Shown: positions 40,467 to 53,168, numbered from the stretch's first letter. The stretch is DNA of 64,000 nt from Ustilaginoidea virens (GCF_000687475.1 NC_057317.1:3038001-3102000); one strand, 5' to 3'. Made by a program: numbers and translations. The notes: a model not told the origin generated them from the sequence alone.

Positions 40467-43400
40467 GGCGTTTTCCTACGCTAGAGTCTGCTAGGTTGGT
40501 TTATACCGGGCCAAGTAAAGGCTGATCTGGGCGCCATATCAAAAACAGGATCAAAAGGGATCGCAACCGCACTATTCATTCTCATGAGTTCATGAGTTTG
40601 GATGTTGTACAAAAGAAAAAAAAGTGCGTTTTTGCTTTACCTCATGCTGAGCCTTGGGAATGAATCGGATGTCTGTGAGAGCTGTTGCCGCAATACCCTC
40701 GTCTCCGACTCCGATTCGAGAGCAAATATGTCTCAGACCAAGAGAGGCAGGCCTGGACGCTTAGGAACCGAGAAATGCGTCTGCAATTTACGTGTAAGAG
40801 GTGTAGCCGTAGCGCAGGTAACGTGTTCCTTGAGCAGCTTTCCATGCGTCAAATAGCCCAAAAGGCAATCAGCTCGTATATTGACCACTGGCGTGGAGTT
40901 CTAATTTGTGCATAAAGTGAACATCAGTCCCCCTTGTTCTTGGTCATTGTCACGAGCCGTAACCACTTGCGTTCCTCGTGACGGTGGCGGTTGGCAGGCG
41001 TCCCAACTTACAGCCTCTGTGAACTCGGGTTCTAATCACTCAAGAGCAATGACGCTTGTGGAAAAAGAGGGAATGTTTTGTCAAAGGACGAGACAGTAAT
41101 AAGTGGCATAGGGTTGTACGATGGTGCCAGCATGGGAGTCTTATTTATCAAAAGCAAGCAAGTCCACAAGTCCACAAAACGCAGGCCACTAGGGTGGTCA
41201 GGATGTTGGTTTAATATATAAACGGACGTGACGGAGTACCTACCAGTGGAGTTTCTGACATTGTACATGCTAGTTCAACGAGGGCCGGGGCTATGTGAGT
41301 GAGTGCAGGGGGCAGCAACCACAAAAGAATTGAGCGTGTCGCGGGGACACCCGTTCCTCGATGTGTCGATGGACCATACAACTTCCAGGCTCCAAACACT
41401 GTGGACCACGTCCAGGTCAACGGATGATACCACATGAAATGAAGCTGATCAAGGAATATCTACGCACACGGCAAGGAGGAGACCTGAAAGTAATTCCAGA
41501 AAACCGTGTACATGGTGAGACTGGCCACAGCCGTAGCGGGAGGCATAACAGAAGTTGAGGGTAGAGGTCGAGGCCACATTCATTGGCAACCCTCGAGGGT
41601 TTTGTCGATTGGGAAATTCGGCGCTCACTATCATGCATGGCTCATGGCTGGTAGTTTTCGGAGCTGAGAGTGACATGGCACTTGGTCGTTCCAAGTCGCA
41701 ACTCATGGCGTGGGAGAGCAGATAAGATCGATGACTGCTTCCTTGTTTGGGGGGTAACTGGACGAAGGAGTTTGAAGGGTTGGGGGTGTACAGGTGCGGG
41801 TTGTGGGCTGCGGGGAGGAGAGCGGCGAGGGAGAAGGGGTGAGGGCTGAAGGGTGAGGGGAGGGGTGAGGGAAAGGGTGAGGGGAAGGGTGAGGGAGGGG
41901 AGGGGTGGGGGGAGGGGTGAGGGCTGAAGGCTGAGGGAAGAGTGGGGGGGTGGTGGTTTGCTGCGGATCACATCAATACATGTACATAGCTTTCTGGCGT
42001 TCAGTGCGCGCTGCCCGTTGCCTGTGCCTGGTGCTTCCGGTGGCGATAGCAGAGCCCCGGCAGAGCTAGACCCTCCAGGCTGCAGGCCACCGCACCACCT
42101 GCACGCGGACCATGTACCGATGTCCCATGCGCGCATGCACGCAGTTGACCTTGTAGCGAGAGAACAGGGGGCTTGGGAGCATAAGCGGACAGTTTGGACC
42201 CGAAGCAGCTGGGTTGCCTCCTCCAACGAAGCGCCTGCGCGCATCTATAGGCTTGGTAGTAGTAAATCTAGGGATTGCATCGAGCTGCCCGAAATGGACA
42301 GGGTGTGTCGATACGTACTTGGGTGCGCAGAAGAGAAGATGTCAATCTGGTCAAGAGGCGCAAGAGGCCTCGCTGGTTGGGGATTTTGCTGTTGCTCTTG
42401 CTGTTGCTGTTGCTCTTTCTGTTGCTCCTGCTCTTGCTATTGCTGTTGCCGTCGCTCTCTTGCCGTTGCTGCTGGAAGTTGAAACTACAGAAGGCAGGAA
42501 GGAGGGCGCGGTTGCGTCTGGTGAGACAAGAGGAGCCGAGCCGGCCCGGTCCAGTGACGCCCAGAACAAGGCAGCCTTAGTGCCCGTTAGTGTCTGGTTC
42601 TATCCACCAGGGTCAGTGTCGCCTGCCAATGCTTTCTTCAATGTTCTCTTCGGACGAGAGCTCTGCGGACGAGAGCCCCCAAGTTCGGGGAAACTTTGCT
42701 AGCTGTAAGACCTAGTGAGTTAAGTGCCTAGCAGTAGCGTTGTGAAGGTTGCCAAAGGCTGCTTACGGTTCTGCAATTGCTGACTTGGGTGGTCAACCTG
42801 GTTACTGTGAACCGTGACACATGGAAGAGCGAGCCACCAGAGCAGCCAGTTACAGAGGGGGCTACGGGCTACAGTGGGGTGCACGTGTGGGGCCGACCCA
42901 GAGAACGAGACGGCAGGCCAGTTGGTTGACCCGACCCGTAAGAGCAGCGAACCAGTCTGGTCAATTCTCCCATCCCATCCAGAACGTGGTTGATCTGCCC
43001 TTCTCTCCGCGATCTGCGGGTTGGGTACGAAAGGGGAAACATTGGGAATAACATGAGGCCAGCTTCCCCTCTCGCCCAAGGTGCCGCCACCGCCGGCCTT
43101 AGTTGCTGACGGGCCGACATGCGCAAATCCGATCTTGATAACTGACTGGATCTAGTGGAGTCAACCGGCTGGCAATTTGTGCTTTCATGCTCCCATTCAA
43201 GGGCCAGGATGAAGCAGCGGGCAAGGTGGGAAAGAAGAAGGCCGTACTACCGAACCCGCCAAAGCTGAGCGAAGCTCGCGTCGCGTCCAGTCTGAAAACG
43301 TCAACTGCTAAAACAACATATATGTGCTCACCTTCAATCCAAAAGACAACGCTGCGAATATGGAATCGCCACCATCCCGCCACCGGTTTTTAGGTACCTA

Positions 43401-45153
43401 CATGGTTAAACCTACCTCCTAACTGGAGTCGTTGCTGGTTTCTGCTGGCTGTCGGTGTACCTCAGGCCTCAGGTACCTAAAAGGATGCAAATGTAGGGAA
43501 AGTGGTGACGAATTCGTCAAGAGAGGAAGGCACAAACAACCACGCGTTTGCAGTTTCCAAAAGTGGATTTCTTATCATTTTAACCACCGTCTCCTCTTGG
43601 GCGCGTCTGGTTTCTTGGAATTATCACCTTCATGGTAAAAGCCTTGGAAGCTCTAATGTTCGATACCAGGCTCAACCTGTCCGATTTGGAAATTCCTCCT
43701 TATACGAAGCACGAAAAGCCAAAACTGGGTCCCTCCCGCTCCCATACTTACAGGGCCTCGAGGCCATGTGAATGGCTGCATGTGCTGCATTCTCTTCTAG
43801 CGGACCTCGTGTGTTGCAATCGGAACGGGAACATGGGCAGCCAGACCCCAGGCCATTCAAGCCAACTTCCCAATCTGTTAACACACACCGCAACCCGGCT
43901 CTCGCTGCAGTGAGTTGTGATGGTCTTCCAATGTTATACACCCCTCCCTTGGCAACAACCACATCCAGCCTTCATGGACACCCCCGGCAGTGTTATAGGA
44001 CCGCTGTGGTAACGCCCGTCATCCACATCATGGCGACATGTTGCATGCAGATGTGGATCTGGCCCCCAGCAATGTCACGGAACGGAGTACATTACGGATT
44101 ATGGGTTATGCCGCGCCAGAGCAGAGGCATGAGACTTGTTGCTGCGTACAGAGCAACACCAGCGGTCGCTCGTTTGGCAGTTCTCAAAATAATTGATTTC
44201 TGACCTAAAGGATACAGTTCCCCTACGCCGCCGCCATCTTTACAATTCGTGCCGCCTTGCCAAGATATTGGTCAGCAGCTTGCTGAAACATGTGCTCCTT
44301 GCAGATTCATGCTTTTTCTCCCAGCGGCTTCACCCTATAATGCGCAATTACAACTCGCTCCAAACAGGAGAAAATGCTCTGCTTGAGCGTCTTTGATGTG
44401 GGAAAGGGTCCACCATGTCCTGGGCTGTTCTACCATTTTGGCCGCCAGATTCGGTATCGTTCAAAGCCAAGGAAAAAAGCCTAGGAACAATCACAGCGCT
44501 GCTTGAGGCTCCTGGACAGAGACTTTGAGCCAACGGCAACCATCGTTGAGTTGCACTCGATAAGGGTGGGGAGAGAGAGTAAAGGGAGTTGTGCACGATC
44601 AAGCCGGGCTTTTGCAAGGAACGAACATCTCGCCAAGCTTTCTCTATTACTCCTTATCCCCCCCCCTTCTTTTTCATTTACAATTGTTCTTGCAGCACTC
44701 GGTATAGGAAGAGAACAAAATTTCCAAGAAGCCCTCAAGAGCTTTCGGATGGGCGTGTGAAATAAATTCCTCTTAAAAACCGCTTCAAGTCAGTAGTTGG
44801 AGAAATCGGGAAAAGAGATTTTCGGCAAAGAAGGGTACAAGCCCAATACATCTTACACTAGTGTGCGTGCTCCTACACACCCCAACCTGGTTTCAACCCA
44901 ACCGTCCATGCCAGGAGGGCAGCATCTCCTGCGGCGAGAATGCAAAATTGTCGATATGTGAACGGCAGCATCGTATTAGACAAGGTACAGCACCTCAAAG
45001 AATCGAATGTTCAAATAGGTCATCAAAGCTTGATTCAGCTTGGCTTCCAGAGCCGATGTAACAGAGATCTCTACAGCAAGTCTAATACGAAGAGTAACCC
45101 CGTCACAGGTAGGCAATCTAACCGAGGAGAACAACAAAGTGCTTTTACGAGGC

Positions 45154-45459
45154 TCATGGAAACGTTACAGGCGCATAGTAAACACCAGCCCCGGCAGCCT
45201 TGAAGGCAAGTCCGATGGCGCCGCCAATAGCCGTGATCAGCGTCAAGCCGGGATACGGCAAAATGTCCTTGGCAGTTGCCTGTTCCCGTCCTTGGTAGAT
45301 ATTAACCGGCCAGTTTGTGACCCTTGTCATGTACCTCATTTTCCGCATGCCACAGTCTTGCTTTCAGAATCATTACAAATGCATTGCATCCTACTGGTGT
45401 GCGTCTATAACACCAGGCGCTGGTTCGAGCTTGAAAAAGCGATGAGTATTGAAACTCAT
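45154..45459 (-). CDS. Candidate small hydrophobic protein, two exons (tentative)
   Basis: I do not recognise this gene. A plausible model starts at ATG 45457-45459 (MSFNTHRFFKLEPAPGVID), splices at 45394-45335 (60 bp, GTAGGA..GAG, possible branch CTGA) and continues in phase through NWPVNIYQGREQATAKDI to a stop at 45154, giving 81 residues. The second exon has a hydrophobic segment rich in Gly/Ala (GLTLITAIGGAIGLAFKAAG) that could span a membrane. The protein-like composition stands out from the neighbouring noise, but there is no homology I can name, the acceptor is weak, and a further 3' exon is possible because a GTAACG follows the segment VYYAP. Confidence 0.25.
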
Positions 45460-48189
45460 GCTGACCTCTGGCAATTAAAAAGAGTTTCCAAAAGCGTTGT
45501 TTCTTTTGCAAATCATACAGAGCAAGTGAGTTGATTCTTTGGCATCATGGGGCACGACTTTTCACTGCGATCGGAAGAAAGTCGAACTCGGACTGCAGCT
45601 TCTTGTCCTTTCTCTCCCTCTCTGTCTCTCTGCCTCTTTTTATTTCCCTTTCTCTTTCTCTTCCATTTTTTTTTTTCATTTTCATTTTCACTTTATTTTA
45701 TTATTAGTTTCGATTCCTTATTTTCTAGTATTAGTGGGTTATCGTTGTTGCCTAGGTAGTTCATAAGCTTTGGGGGGTTTTTATTTTTTTTATTTTTTCG
45801 TGAGTCTTCCTTTCATTACGACGACACGGCCAATGCAGTGACTAAGTGACAGCGGTTAGTACTTGGATGAGAAATATTGACCATTTCTGCTGCGCGGGAA
45901 TCTCTCATCTCATCCTCTGGCACATGCGACTCTATTTTCCAAAAGGTATGGGATTAGCTTGGCCAGCCCGTCTATTCAGTATGCTCAAACCTGGCTTGTC
46001 AGAACACAGCCATGCAGTTCGGAGAAGTAAGTACTCGAGAAATGGTAGCGAGCTCGTTCAGCCATTCACTGTGCCGCTCCGCCCGAGCGCAAAAACGGTC
46101 AAGATGGAATAAAGGGGTAGGCGAGAAGAGCTGGATCATCAGTTTGGATCTTGTATAGCTGATTGGTCAGTTGGTCCGATTTGCGAACATGGCTTCTTCT
46201 TGAATCTTGAGTTTTACAAAGGCGTCACGTCACGTCCCTGACTGATGTCTCCGATGCCATTTGCGGCCCCAGCATTCCGGTCATGATTGATCTCGTCCAA
46301 CAAGACAAAGACAGGCTTGTCTCTACAGTCCGGTGAGACTTGCCAGTTGAGATCCGCGGTTGAGAAATCGATTGCCACCAATATTACGCGTTACACAGTG
46401 ATATCGTAGTCGCGAATCAGGACGCCATGTTTTTCACGTTGACTCGAACATGGTCGACCTTTTTCTTCACCTTTGTTTTTGTTCATGGATACAAATTTGG
46501 TCTTCTATCCCAACGAAGCGGCCTCCGTGTGTCTCCCAGGTGTGTGATAAAAAACTAACTACCTGCTCGAATCATCACACTTTTGAACGGAGAAGAAAAT
46601 GGGATTAAAAAAAAAAATGAAGAAATGAATCAAAGACATGAAAGAAAAGGAATTATTAGAAAGCAGCTCGAGGGCCTCGTCGTACAAGGCGGACAAGCAG
46701 TACTCTTTTTCGAACGCCATGTTTCGCACTCAGCTGACAAGAACAAGGGCAGCTGTGCTTGGCGCACCATACCTGTTAGTGCGAGTCGCGTTCCAACGCA
46801 GGAACACGGGTTGCAAAGAACCCTTGGGACACGGATAAAGCTTTACAAGTAGGAAAGCTAACAAAAGTGAGTAGGAACGTCGGGGTGGGGGGACCGAGCT
46901 CTACCGACGACTTGGCCAAAAGCCATGCTGCGACGCCATGCGTTGACCGAGCTGACACGAAGCAAGATTAAAATCTCACTGCTGAGAGCTGAATCTGGAC
47001 GCTGGGGAACAGAACAGCCGTACGAGGAGCAGACACCACCAGCCAAGCCAAGGCCGCTTGTTCGTCCTTGGATGCCGGGAGCAAATGGCAAACGCAAAGC
47101 TGCGCGAACTCGGCAGGATTGTGGGAGTGCAGCTCTGGAATGGGACTGACGAAATCCTTTGGTCGGCGATGTCTGGCTGCCACGGTCGAGCACTAGCTAG
47201 CTCGCTGCTGCAACTCCATGGGGGGCAAACCAGACTCTTGAGAGTCTCTCCTCATCCCTGCGGCCATACCATGAAGAGGGAGAGAAAAAAAAAGGTGCAA
47301 GTCAGCGTATAGCTAAGCTAGGAGGTTGGTTGGTTGGCGACTCTGGATGATGATGGGTGCCGACGATGGGTTGTGATGGCTGGAATTCCTCTCTTTGCCT
47401 GTTTGCCTGTTTGCCTGTTTGCCTCTTTTTCTCGTTCCCTCATTCCCTCATTACCTCTTTCCCTCATTCCCTCATTCCCCTTTTTCCCTCTTTCCCTCTT
47501 TGCCTCTTTCACTCCCTCCTTCCCTCGTTGTTTCCTACAAGCAACTCCTCGTGACGTTTGTGGCGTACTGCTCGTGACGTACATACTGCTCGTGACGTCG
47601 GGCACCTTCACTTGGACGCACTTCCCTTCCCGCTTCCCGCCTTCCCCTTCCCCGCACGTCCGTCCAGTAGCAAGCAGTCTGGTTTCAGTTCGGTCCCGCT
47701 CGGGGCGTTGCGTTGCGCTGCGCTGCGCTGCGCGGCCCTTCCAGAGCCCCCAGCGCTAACCAAACTACGTGTTCTCAACGCGCCAGGAGGACACATGGCA
47801 ACACATGGCATCAATGCTCCAAAAACCCCCCATCCTAGGGGTCAATAGAATCCCAACACCGCATCGTCTCCCGCGGTAGCTGTAGGGTCCAGCTATCCCA
47901 CCCGCCGTCCTGGCAGCTTGTAAGCCGCGCGCTCAAAGTCATCCAGCCTTCATCCAGGCGTCATCAGCGACACCGCGACCGCCGCCGCGCCTTTCACCCC
48001 GCCTGGCCTGGCCTGGCCTGGCCTCGCTTCGCCTCGCTTCGCCTCGCCTCAGCTTCCCAACACCGTTCGCTTCCGTTGGGCGTCGAGGGGACCGAAACCT
48101 TGCCAGAGCAAAAAACCCGACCTCCCCTCCCCCCTTCCCCCCCCTCAAAAGAAGTAAACTATACCCGAGCCTCCCCGGTCGATCGGAAC

Positions 48190-48206
48190 AAAAAAAAAAA
48201 AAAAAA

Positions 48207-48243
<37 letters not shown>
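48190..48243. repeat. Poly-A(17) and (CA)18 block upstream of pkr1
   Basis: A run of 17 A (48190-48206) and a T lead directly into 18 CA units (48208-48243). It ends 62 bp before the pkr1 start codon, so it probably lies in the 5' untranslated region or core promoter. Confidence 0.95.
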
Positions 48244-48244
<1 letters not shown>

Positions 48245-48305
48245 CGAACCCCCCCGGCCGAAAATTTAAATCCCCGAAATTGTTTTCCCCGGCAACATCA
48301 CCATC

Positions 48306-48797
48306 ATGGCCGCGTTCGTCATCGACCTCTGGGAATCCATCTTCACGCCCGGCCCCACGCCGAGCATCCTCAAAGCCACCAACGCCAGCTTCGCCGCGCT
48401 GCTGGCCGTCCTGCTGGTCCTGCTGGCCGCCACGGCGAGCGTGCATTTCGCCATCCTGTCCGTCCTGAGCGCCGGCCTGTGGTGGGCGATCAACTGGTTC
48501 GCGGGGGAGCTGGCCGTCGCGCAGGCGGCCCAGCGGCGGGAGGAGGAGGAGCACAGGCACAGGCACAGGCAGAAGCAGAAGCAGAAGCCGGCCGCGGGCG
48601 CAGCAGACGACAGCGACACCGAGGTCGAGACCACAGCCAGAGAGGCCGCGAGCACAAGGGCCAGCCAGAGGGCCGCGCCGCAGGCGGCAGCCAGGGACGA
48701 GGCCAGCAGAGGAGGCGTCGTGACGTCGCGGTCCAGCGTGAGCACCGAGGACGAGTGGGAGAAGGTGTCGGGCAGCGAGCGCGACAGGACGCAGTAA
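48306..48797 (+). CDS. pkr1: V-ATPase assembly factor of the Pkr1 family
   Basis: A single exon of 163 residues. The N-terminal half matches the Pkr1 family: FVIDLWESIFTPGPTPSIL is the family's signature, followed by two hydrophobic helices (about residues 28-47 and 50-68, with LWWAINWFAGEL after the second). The C-terminal half is polar, with Glu/His/Lys/Gln-rich filler and a serine/acidic end (SSVSTEDEWEKVS) that I also recall in homologues. In yeast Pkr1 is a small ER membrane protein that helps assemble the Vo sector of the vacuolar ATPase. It is convergent with the sugar transporter, whose stop lies about 400 bp downstream. The start is the first ATG in the frame, in a favourable context (ATCACCATCATGGCC). 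Confidence 0.93.
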   Translation: MAAFVIDLWESIFTPGPTPSILKATNASFAALLAVLLVLLAATASVHFAILSVLSAGLWWAINWFAGELAVAQAAQRREEEEHRHRHRQKQKQKPAAGAADDSDTEVETTAREAASTRASQRAAPQAAARDEASRGGVVTSRSSVSTEDEWEKVSGSERDRTQ

Positions 48798-49135
48798 AGG
48801 GCTGTCTGGCATTTCTTTGCGCGTTGTGCGCAGGCTGTTCGGGCACGCATGTGTGGTTGGTAGTCAAAAGGTAGGGGGGGGGGGGAGAAAGCATCGCAGA
48901 CCAACACGGGCGAAGACGGAGACGGGCGTTGTTTCAACACAGTCGGCCGAGTTGACCCACGACGACTGGGACTGACAAGGGGGAGAAAAAAAAAATCATG
49001 GTAGGGCATCACCATGGCGCGCAACAACAGTTCAGCTGCGCCGTGACGCCAGCATGGTAACCCGCCGCCCACGCGGTGATGGAGCTCGCTCTCTATATCC
49101 AAGTACATACTGGGAGAAAACAAAACAGACATATG

Positions 49136-49164
49136 AAAAAAAAAAAAAAAAAAAAAAAAAAAAA
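49136..49164. repeat. Poly-A run, 29 bp, between convergent genes
   Basis: An unbroken run of 29 A on the plus strand, 32 bp beyond the stop codon of the minus-strand transporter, in its 3' untranslated region. The transporter transcript reads it as poly-U. Confidence 0.9.
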
Positions 49165-49195
49165 CACGCCAGTAGCCCACACCATCATCATCCTA

Positions 49196-51270
49196 CTACA
49201 AGTGTCGTAGTTTCCTCGTAGCAAAAGACGCCACCACCGCACACATGGCCCCAATGAACAGACACACGGCGATGGCGTTCGGGCCATCCTTCTCGGGCTC
49301 CACCACGGAATCGTCGGCGAGCTCGCGGCTCTTCCCGGGTTCCAGTATGGAGAAGACAATCGTGGCGATCATTGTTCCCAGGAGCTGGGGTATTGTGGTG
49401 TATATGTTCAGAATACCAAAGTAGACGCCCGACAGCTCGCCGCTTGGAGACGTGTTCGACGGCGAAGCCTCGGGCCCGTCGCCCGACAACAGGGACGGTG
49501 CGCCCTCGTTTAGGCTGGGCATTTCCATCTCCGTCGGGTCGTTGGACAGCCTCCGGTAACCGTGGCCGCTCAGCTTGTTTACTTCGATTCCGAGAAGAGC
49601 GGTGGGCGCCCACATGGCGATCGCCCAGGGTCTAGGTGAGTTTGCGAAAACACACAAAAGTTAGACGGGGGGGGGGCTTTCAGTGCAACACACACTGCAC
49701 GCAACACCAGGATACAGAGCGTGTGCTGGTTCGTGGAAGGTTTTCTTGTTCTTGTTCCAACTTACATGCCGCAGAGACAAACGAGTGTGGTAGCAAAGCA
49801 ATAACTCGTGGCGAATGGCGCGAAAAACATCGAGGCCGCAAACATCATGTGCCCAAAGACCCACATCGTCAGCAAATCCGGCTTGAGGCCCTGAAACGCC
49901 TTCAGCAAGCCGGCCACTGCCTGCGGCGGCCTGGCCGTGTACGTCTCCTCGTCCAGGGACTTGACCAGGAGCGGAAGCACAAAGGCGCCGACACATGTAA
50001 TGCTGGAGTAGATGACAAGAGACGTGCTTCCGAGCCGGCCCATTTCCCCGAGGGTGTCCTTGGAGAGTTTTGCCTCGGCGGGGACGTCGTAGCGGAAATA
50101 CGTCTCGCCAACCCAGGTCGTGCTGTAAAACAGAAATGGGAACCAGCCGATCCAGGACCAGAACTGCGCCCAGCAAATGGCTTTGATCCGGGGCGGGAGA
50201 TGCTGCGCGGTGGAGTAGATCTGGCGCAGGACGCCGAGGCCGCCTTTGGCACCTGCCGCCCCTGACCCTTTGCTGGAGACGAGGACGCTTTCCTGCACAG
50301 CCCAGCAGGTCACCCCCGTCGTCGAGAGTATGGCCAAGGCGGCTATGACGGTGAGCTGCTGGAACTGGGTCTTGCCAAGGCCCGTGCCGAGAATGCCCAC
50401 CAGGTCGACAGCACCGGATCCGTAGCCGATGATGTGGCCGACGGCATTCATCCTGCTCGCTGCCCACGACGTCGTCGTCAGTGGGGACAAAGCTCAAAGC
50501 TTCCCAGCAGCAAACAAGGCTGATGCAAAAGAACAAGGAAAAATAGCCTACCCCATGCCGCGCCAGCTTGCTGCTTCTCCAGCGGTAGTGCATCAACAAT
50601 CAAGCTCCTCGAACATGACATGACTGACTCTGGTCAGTTATTCGCTCCCCGTCATTCAAACACATGGCCATGGAGGCTCTGAAATGAGATGGGGGAGTTT
50701 TTTCTAACCAGCGTTGATGGCGAAATCCAAGGCGTAGATGGACAGGACAGCCAAGGCAACCGTCGGTCCCCTCGCCAGTTCTGCATCATTGACAAGGAAG
50801 CCAACAATCTCCTTTGTAAAGCCCAGGACCACGAGACAGCCCGCTACAATGACGGCTCCCACCACCATGAAGGGGCGCCTACGACCCCATTTGGATGTGT
50901 TTTCGTCTGCTACAACACCAATGATTGGCTGGACGATGAGGCCCGAGAGCGGACCCGCGATCCATATCAACGAGGTATTGGATTTGGTGAGGCCGAGATT
51001 GAGCAGATACGGGGTGCAATCTTGGTGTCGCTCGTAGCCGTGGTTAGCTGCTTGGACGGTCGGTTCCTGCACGTCTGGCTGGATAACAACCTACAGGTCA
51101 TCTCTATACCCCAGGTGAAGCTGCGTTTGACAGCGTTAGTACGCCAAGGTGTTCAAAAGCAACGAGCCCAGAGGAACTCACGTTATCCCTATTACGCAAA
51201 AGTTGAGGAGAATCATGCGCATCGCCTCTGAGCTTCCCCTGATGGAAGGGCGGCCCACCAAGCTTGCCAT
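49196..51270 (-). CDS. GPH-family sugar/H+ symporter (sucrose or alpha-glucoside type), six exons
   Basis: Model: exons 51270-51182, 51120-51095, 51020-50709, 50623-50552, 50459-49766 and 49631-49196; introns of 61, 74, 85, 92 and 134 bp. Every phase matches, giving 542 residues. The second exon is only 26 bp and restores FTWGIEMTYCTPYLLNLGLT, the canonical first-helix motif of fungal and plant sucrose transporters (usually GWGVEMTY). Further family motifs are WIAGPLSGLIVQPIIGVVAD, KWGRRRPFMVVG, ASRMNAVGHIIGYG, WSWIGWFPFLFYSTTWVGE and PWAIAMWAPTALLGIEVN, consistent with twelve membrane helices. It should import sucrose, maltose or a related alpha-glucoside with protons across the plasma membrane, as S. 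pombe Sut1 does; the exact sugar cannot be read from the sequence. A polar loop between the two last helix groups carries a Ser/Glu-rich insertion (about 49440-49560). No glycosidase gene lies beside it. Confidence 0.92.
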
Positions 51271-53168
51271 TTTTGCGGCAGTTCAGTCTCTGCCTTGTCT
51301 GCAGCACTCCCTTCAATCAGATCAGGTTCGAAAAAGGCCTCGCATTCAGATGGTTCAGCCCGCGCGATGACAGAATCGTGAGGATCCCGGACGAGGAGCT
51401 GGGGTTTGGCTTTAGGCGTATCAAGGTGCCTGTAGAGTATTTACCGAGGAAAATCCTGGGAAACGAAAAAGAAACCACAAGGCGCTCGATCGGTGCTGAA
51501 GCCACGTCTACTCTGACCAGACTGGTCAACGCGTTATATTAAGAAGGCAAGGGAGGAGGAGGCCATGGACTCCTGGATACCTACAGATAGTTGCAGGTCA
51601 ATCATGAACAAGCGAGTCTGGAAAGCCAAAAAAAATAAAATAAAATAAAAAAAAGGCCAGAAATCCCGCCGACGCGAAGCAGCGAGCAAATCCAGTGCTG
51701 AGCCGGACAAGGAGAGAAAGGCACACAGCGAACGAGCGACACTGCCCAGCAACTTGAACCGAGCAGGAAAATGAATTGGGGTAACGGACGACGAGGACGG
51801 AGTTGGCGGAAAGGATTGTGTTTGGGGGGGTGGTGGGGGCCTGCACCCCTGGAAGGGGCCAAGCCAGGACATACCTAAGGTACTCCGTACTTGTCTGCAG
51901 CTGCAGGGAGTACCGAGTACCGAGTACCGATAAGCTACATGCAGGGGGTTGCCAGCTCTTGTCAGCCGAGACTCAGCCGGGTCAGACAGCTCCCCTTGTC
52001 GGAGCCGCGCCATTTTAGTGCGATTTCCTCCGTATCATTTGTGTTATTATTTACTTGGGCAAACCACTGACCAGCATCTAAGCAGGGGTGTGCCCATGCT
52101 CCGATTAGGCTTAGGCAGCTCAGAGGCTTGGAGGCCCCAACCTTGAATTTTAAAAAAAATCAAGGGACCAGGTACGGAGTACGTCTTTCCCCAAAGGGGA
52201 AGAAGTCCACTTCCCCTCCACTTCCCGACTCCCGACTCGGCACCTGAGCCATGATCAACTTTCATGCCGAGATTGGGTTTGATTTGGCTGCTGCTTCCAA
52301 CAGAGTACATGTACCCAATTGTACAGTGTACATACACAATGCGCTCCAAGAGTCAGTCCGTACGTAGCACGACGACCAATCCATCCACTCGTTCACTTTC
52401 GTGCGTAGTCCGTACTTGTACAAACAAATCTTGCTCCTTGCCGGTATCTCACATGATTCCTTAAAATCTATAGCTTCTATCTCCTTGCAGTCGCTCGCTA
52501 GTCCCCTTCGTCTCCCGTTCGAGTGCCCTCTTTCCTTTTTATATACGGGTCCCTTAATTCCGAGATACTGTCCTTCTCTCCCAATCTCTGTTTTTTGGTA
52601 TTCTCGTTCAAACGCCTAATAAGTCCTGTCGTCCATCTCCTTGTACTTTCTCTTGGGGGTGGAAAAGAAGGAGAAAAGAAAGGAGGAAAAAGGAAAAAAA
52701 AAAAAAAACAAAAAAAAAAGGTATTCCGTTAAGCAACGCTAAGCGAGGCAGTTGTTGGAGGCGGCCAATCTCAACTGCCTAAAGAAGGGCCTGTCTGCCC
52801 TGATCCTTCGACGCCACCAACCTGACCGTAGAAAGAATTTTAATGCCATGGGGAAAAAAAAAAAAAAAAAAAAAAAAAGGCAAAAGCAGAGAAAGGCATA
52901 TCAAGTCAAAACAAAAAGTGTTCATAAAGGGGCTCAATCGCAAACCGAAACTCATTCGCCAATGCATGACACTGCATCATCCATCTGCCTGAAACAGAGA
53001 GAGTTTGACTTGGGAGGATTCAAGCGCGATAATCGCAATTGATGCATGTGCCCTCGGACGTGATTCCCCCCCCCCCTTTTTTTTTTTTTTTCAAAAAAAA
53101 AAAAAAAAAGAAAGAAAAAAAAGTAAAGGAAAAAAAAAAAAAGAGGGACAGAAAGAGGTTGGCGTAGA
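51271..53168. other. Intergenic: promoter side of the transporter and 3' flank of the RhoGEF
   Basis: Holds two copies of the 9-bp word (TACTCCGTA at 51881-51889, TACGGAGTA at 52173-52181), a GAGTACC triplication near 51907-51928, A-rich patches at about 51629-51656, 52690-52720 and 52854-52878, and a dense C/T/A homopolymer block at about 53066-53150 just past the RhoGEF stop. No gene recognised. Confidence 0.55.

Larger units (their letters stand above)
40467..48305. other. 7.8-kb stretch with at most one weak small gene
   Basis: Apart from the weak candidate at 45154-45459 no gene can be supported. It holds a purine-rich GGTGAGGG-type tract at about 41812-41950, a (GCTGTT)/(CTCTTG) patch at about 42387-42470, a pyrimidine tract with TTTGCCTG and CATTCCCT repeats at about 47395-47530, GCGTT/GCGCT pentamers near 47700-47735, and GCCTG/CTCGCTTCGC repeats near 47999-48052. 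Open frames at 41642-42244 (minus), 41958-42482 (plus), 42214-42702 (plus) and 45040-45534 (plus) are low-complexity or lack any domain. Confidence 0.5.

Noticed and set aside
41642..42244. 200-residue minus-strand open frame
   Set aside because: Its middle is a translated purine tract (Leu/Pro/Ser repeats); no domain.
45040..45534. 164-residue plus-strand open frame
   Set aside because: No domain or membrane pattern; antisense to a more protein-like minus-strand candidate.
47395..47530. Pyrimidine-rich open frames with Cys/Leu/Phe repeats
   Set aside because: They are products of TTTGCCTG and CATTCCCT repeats in all three frames.
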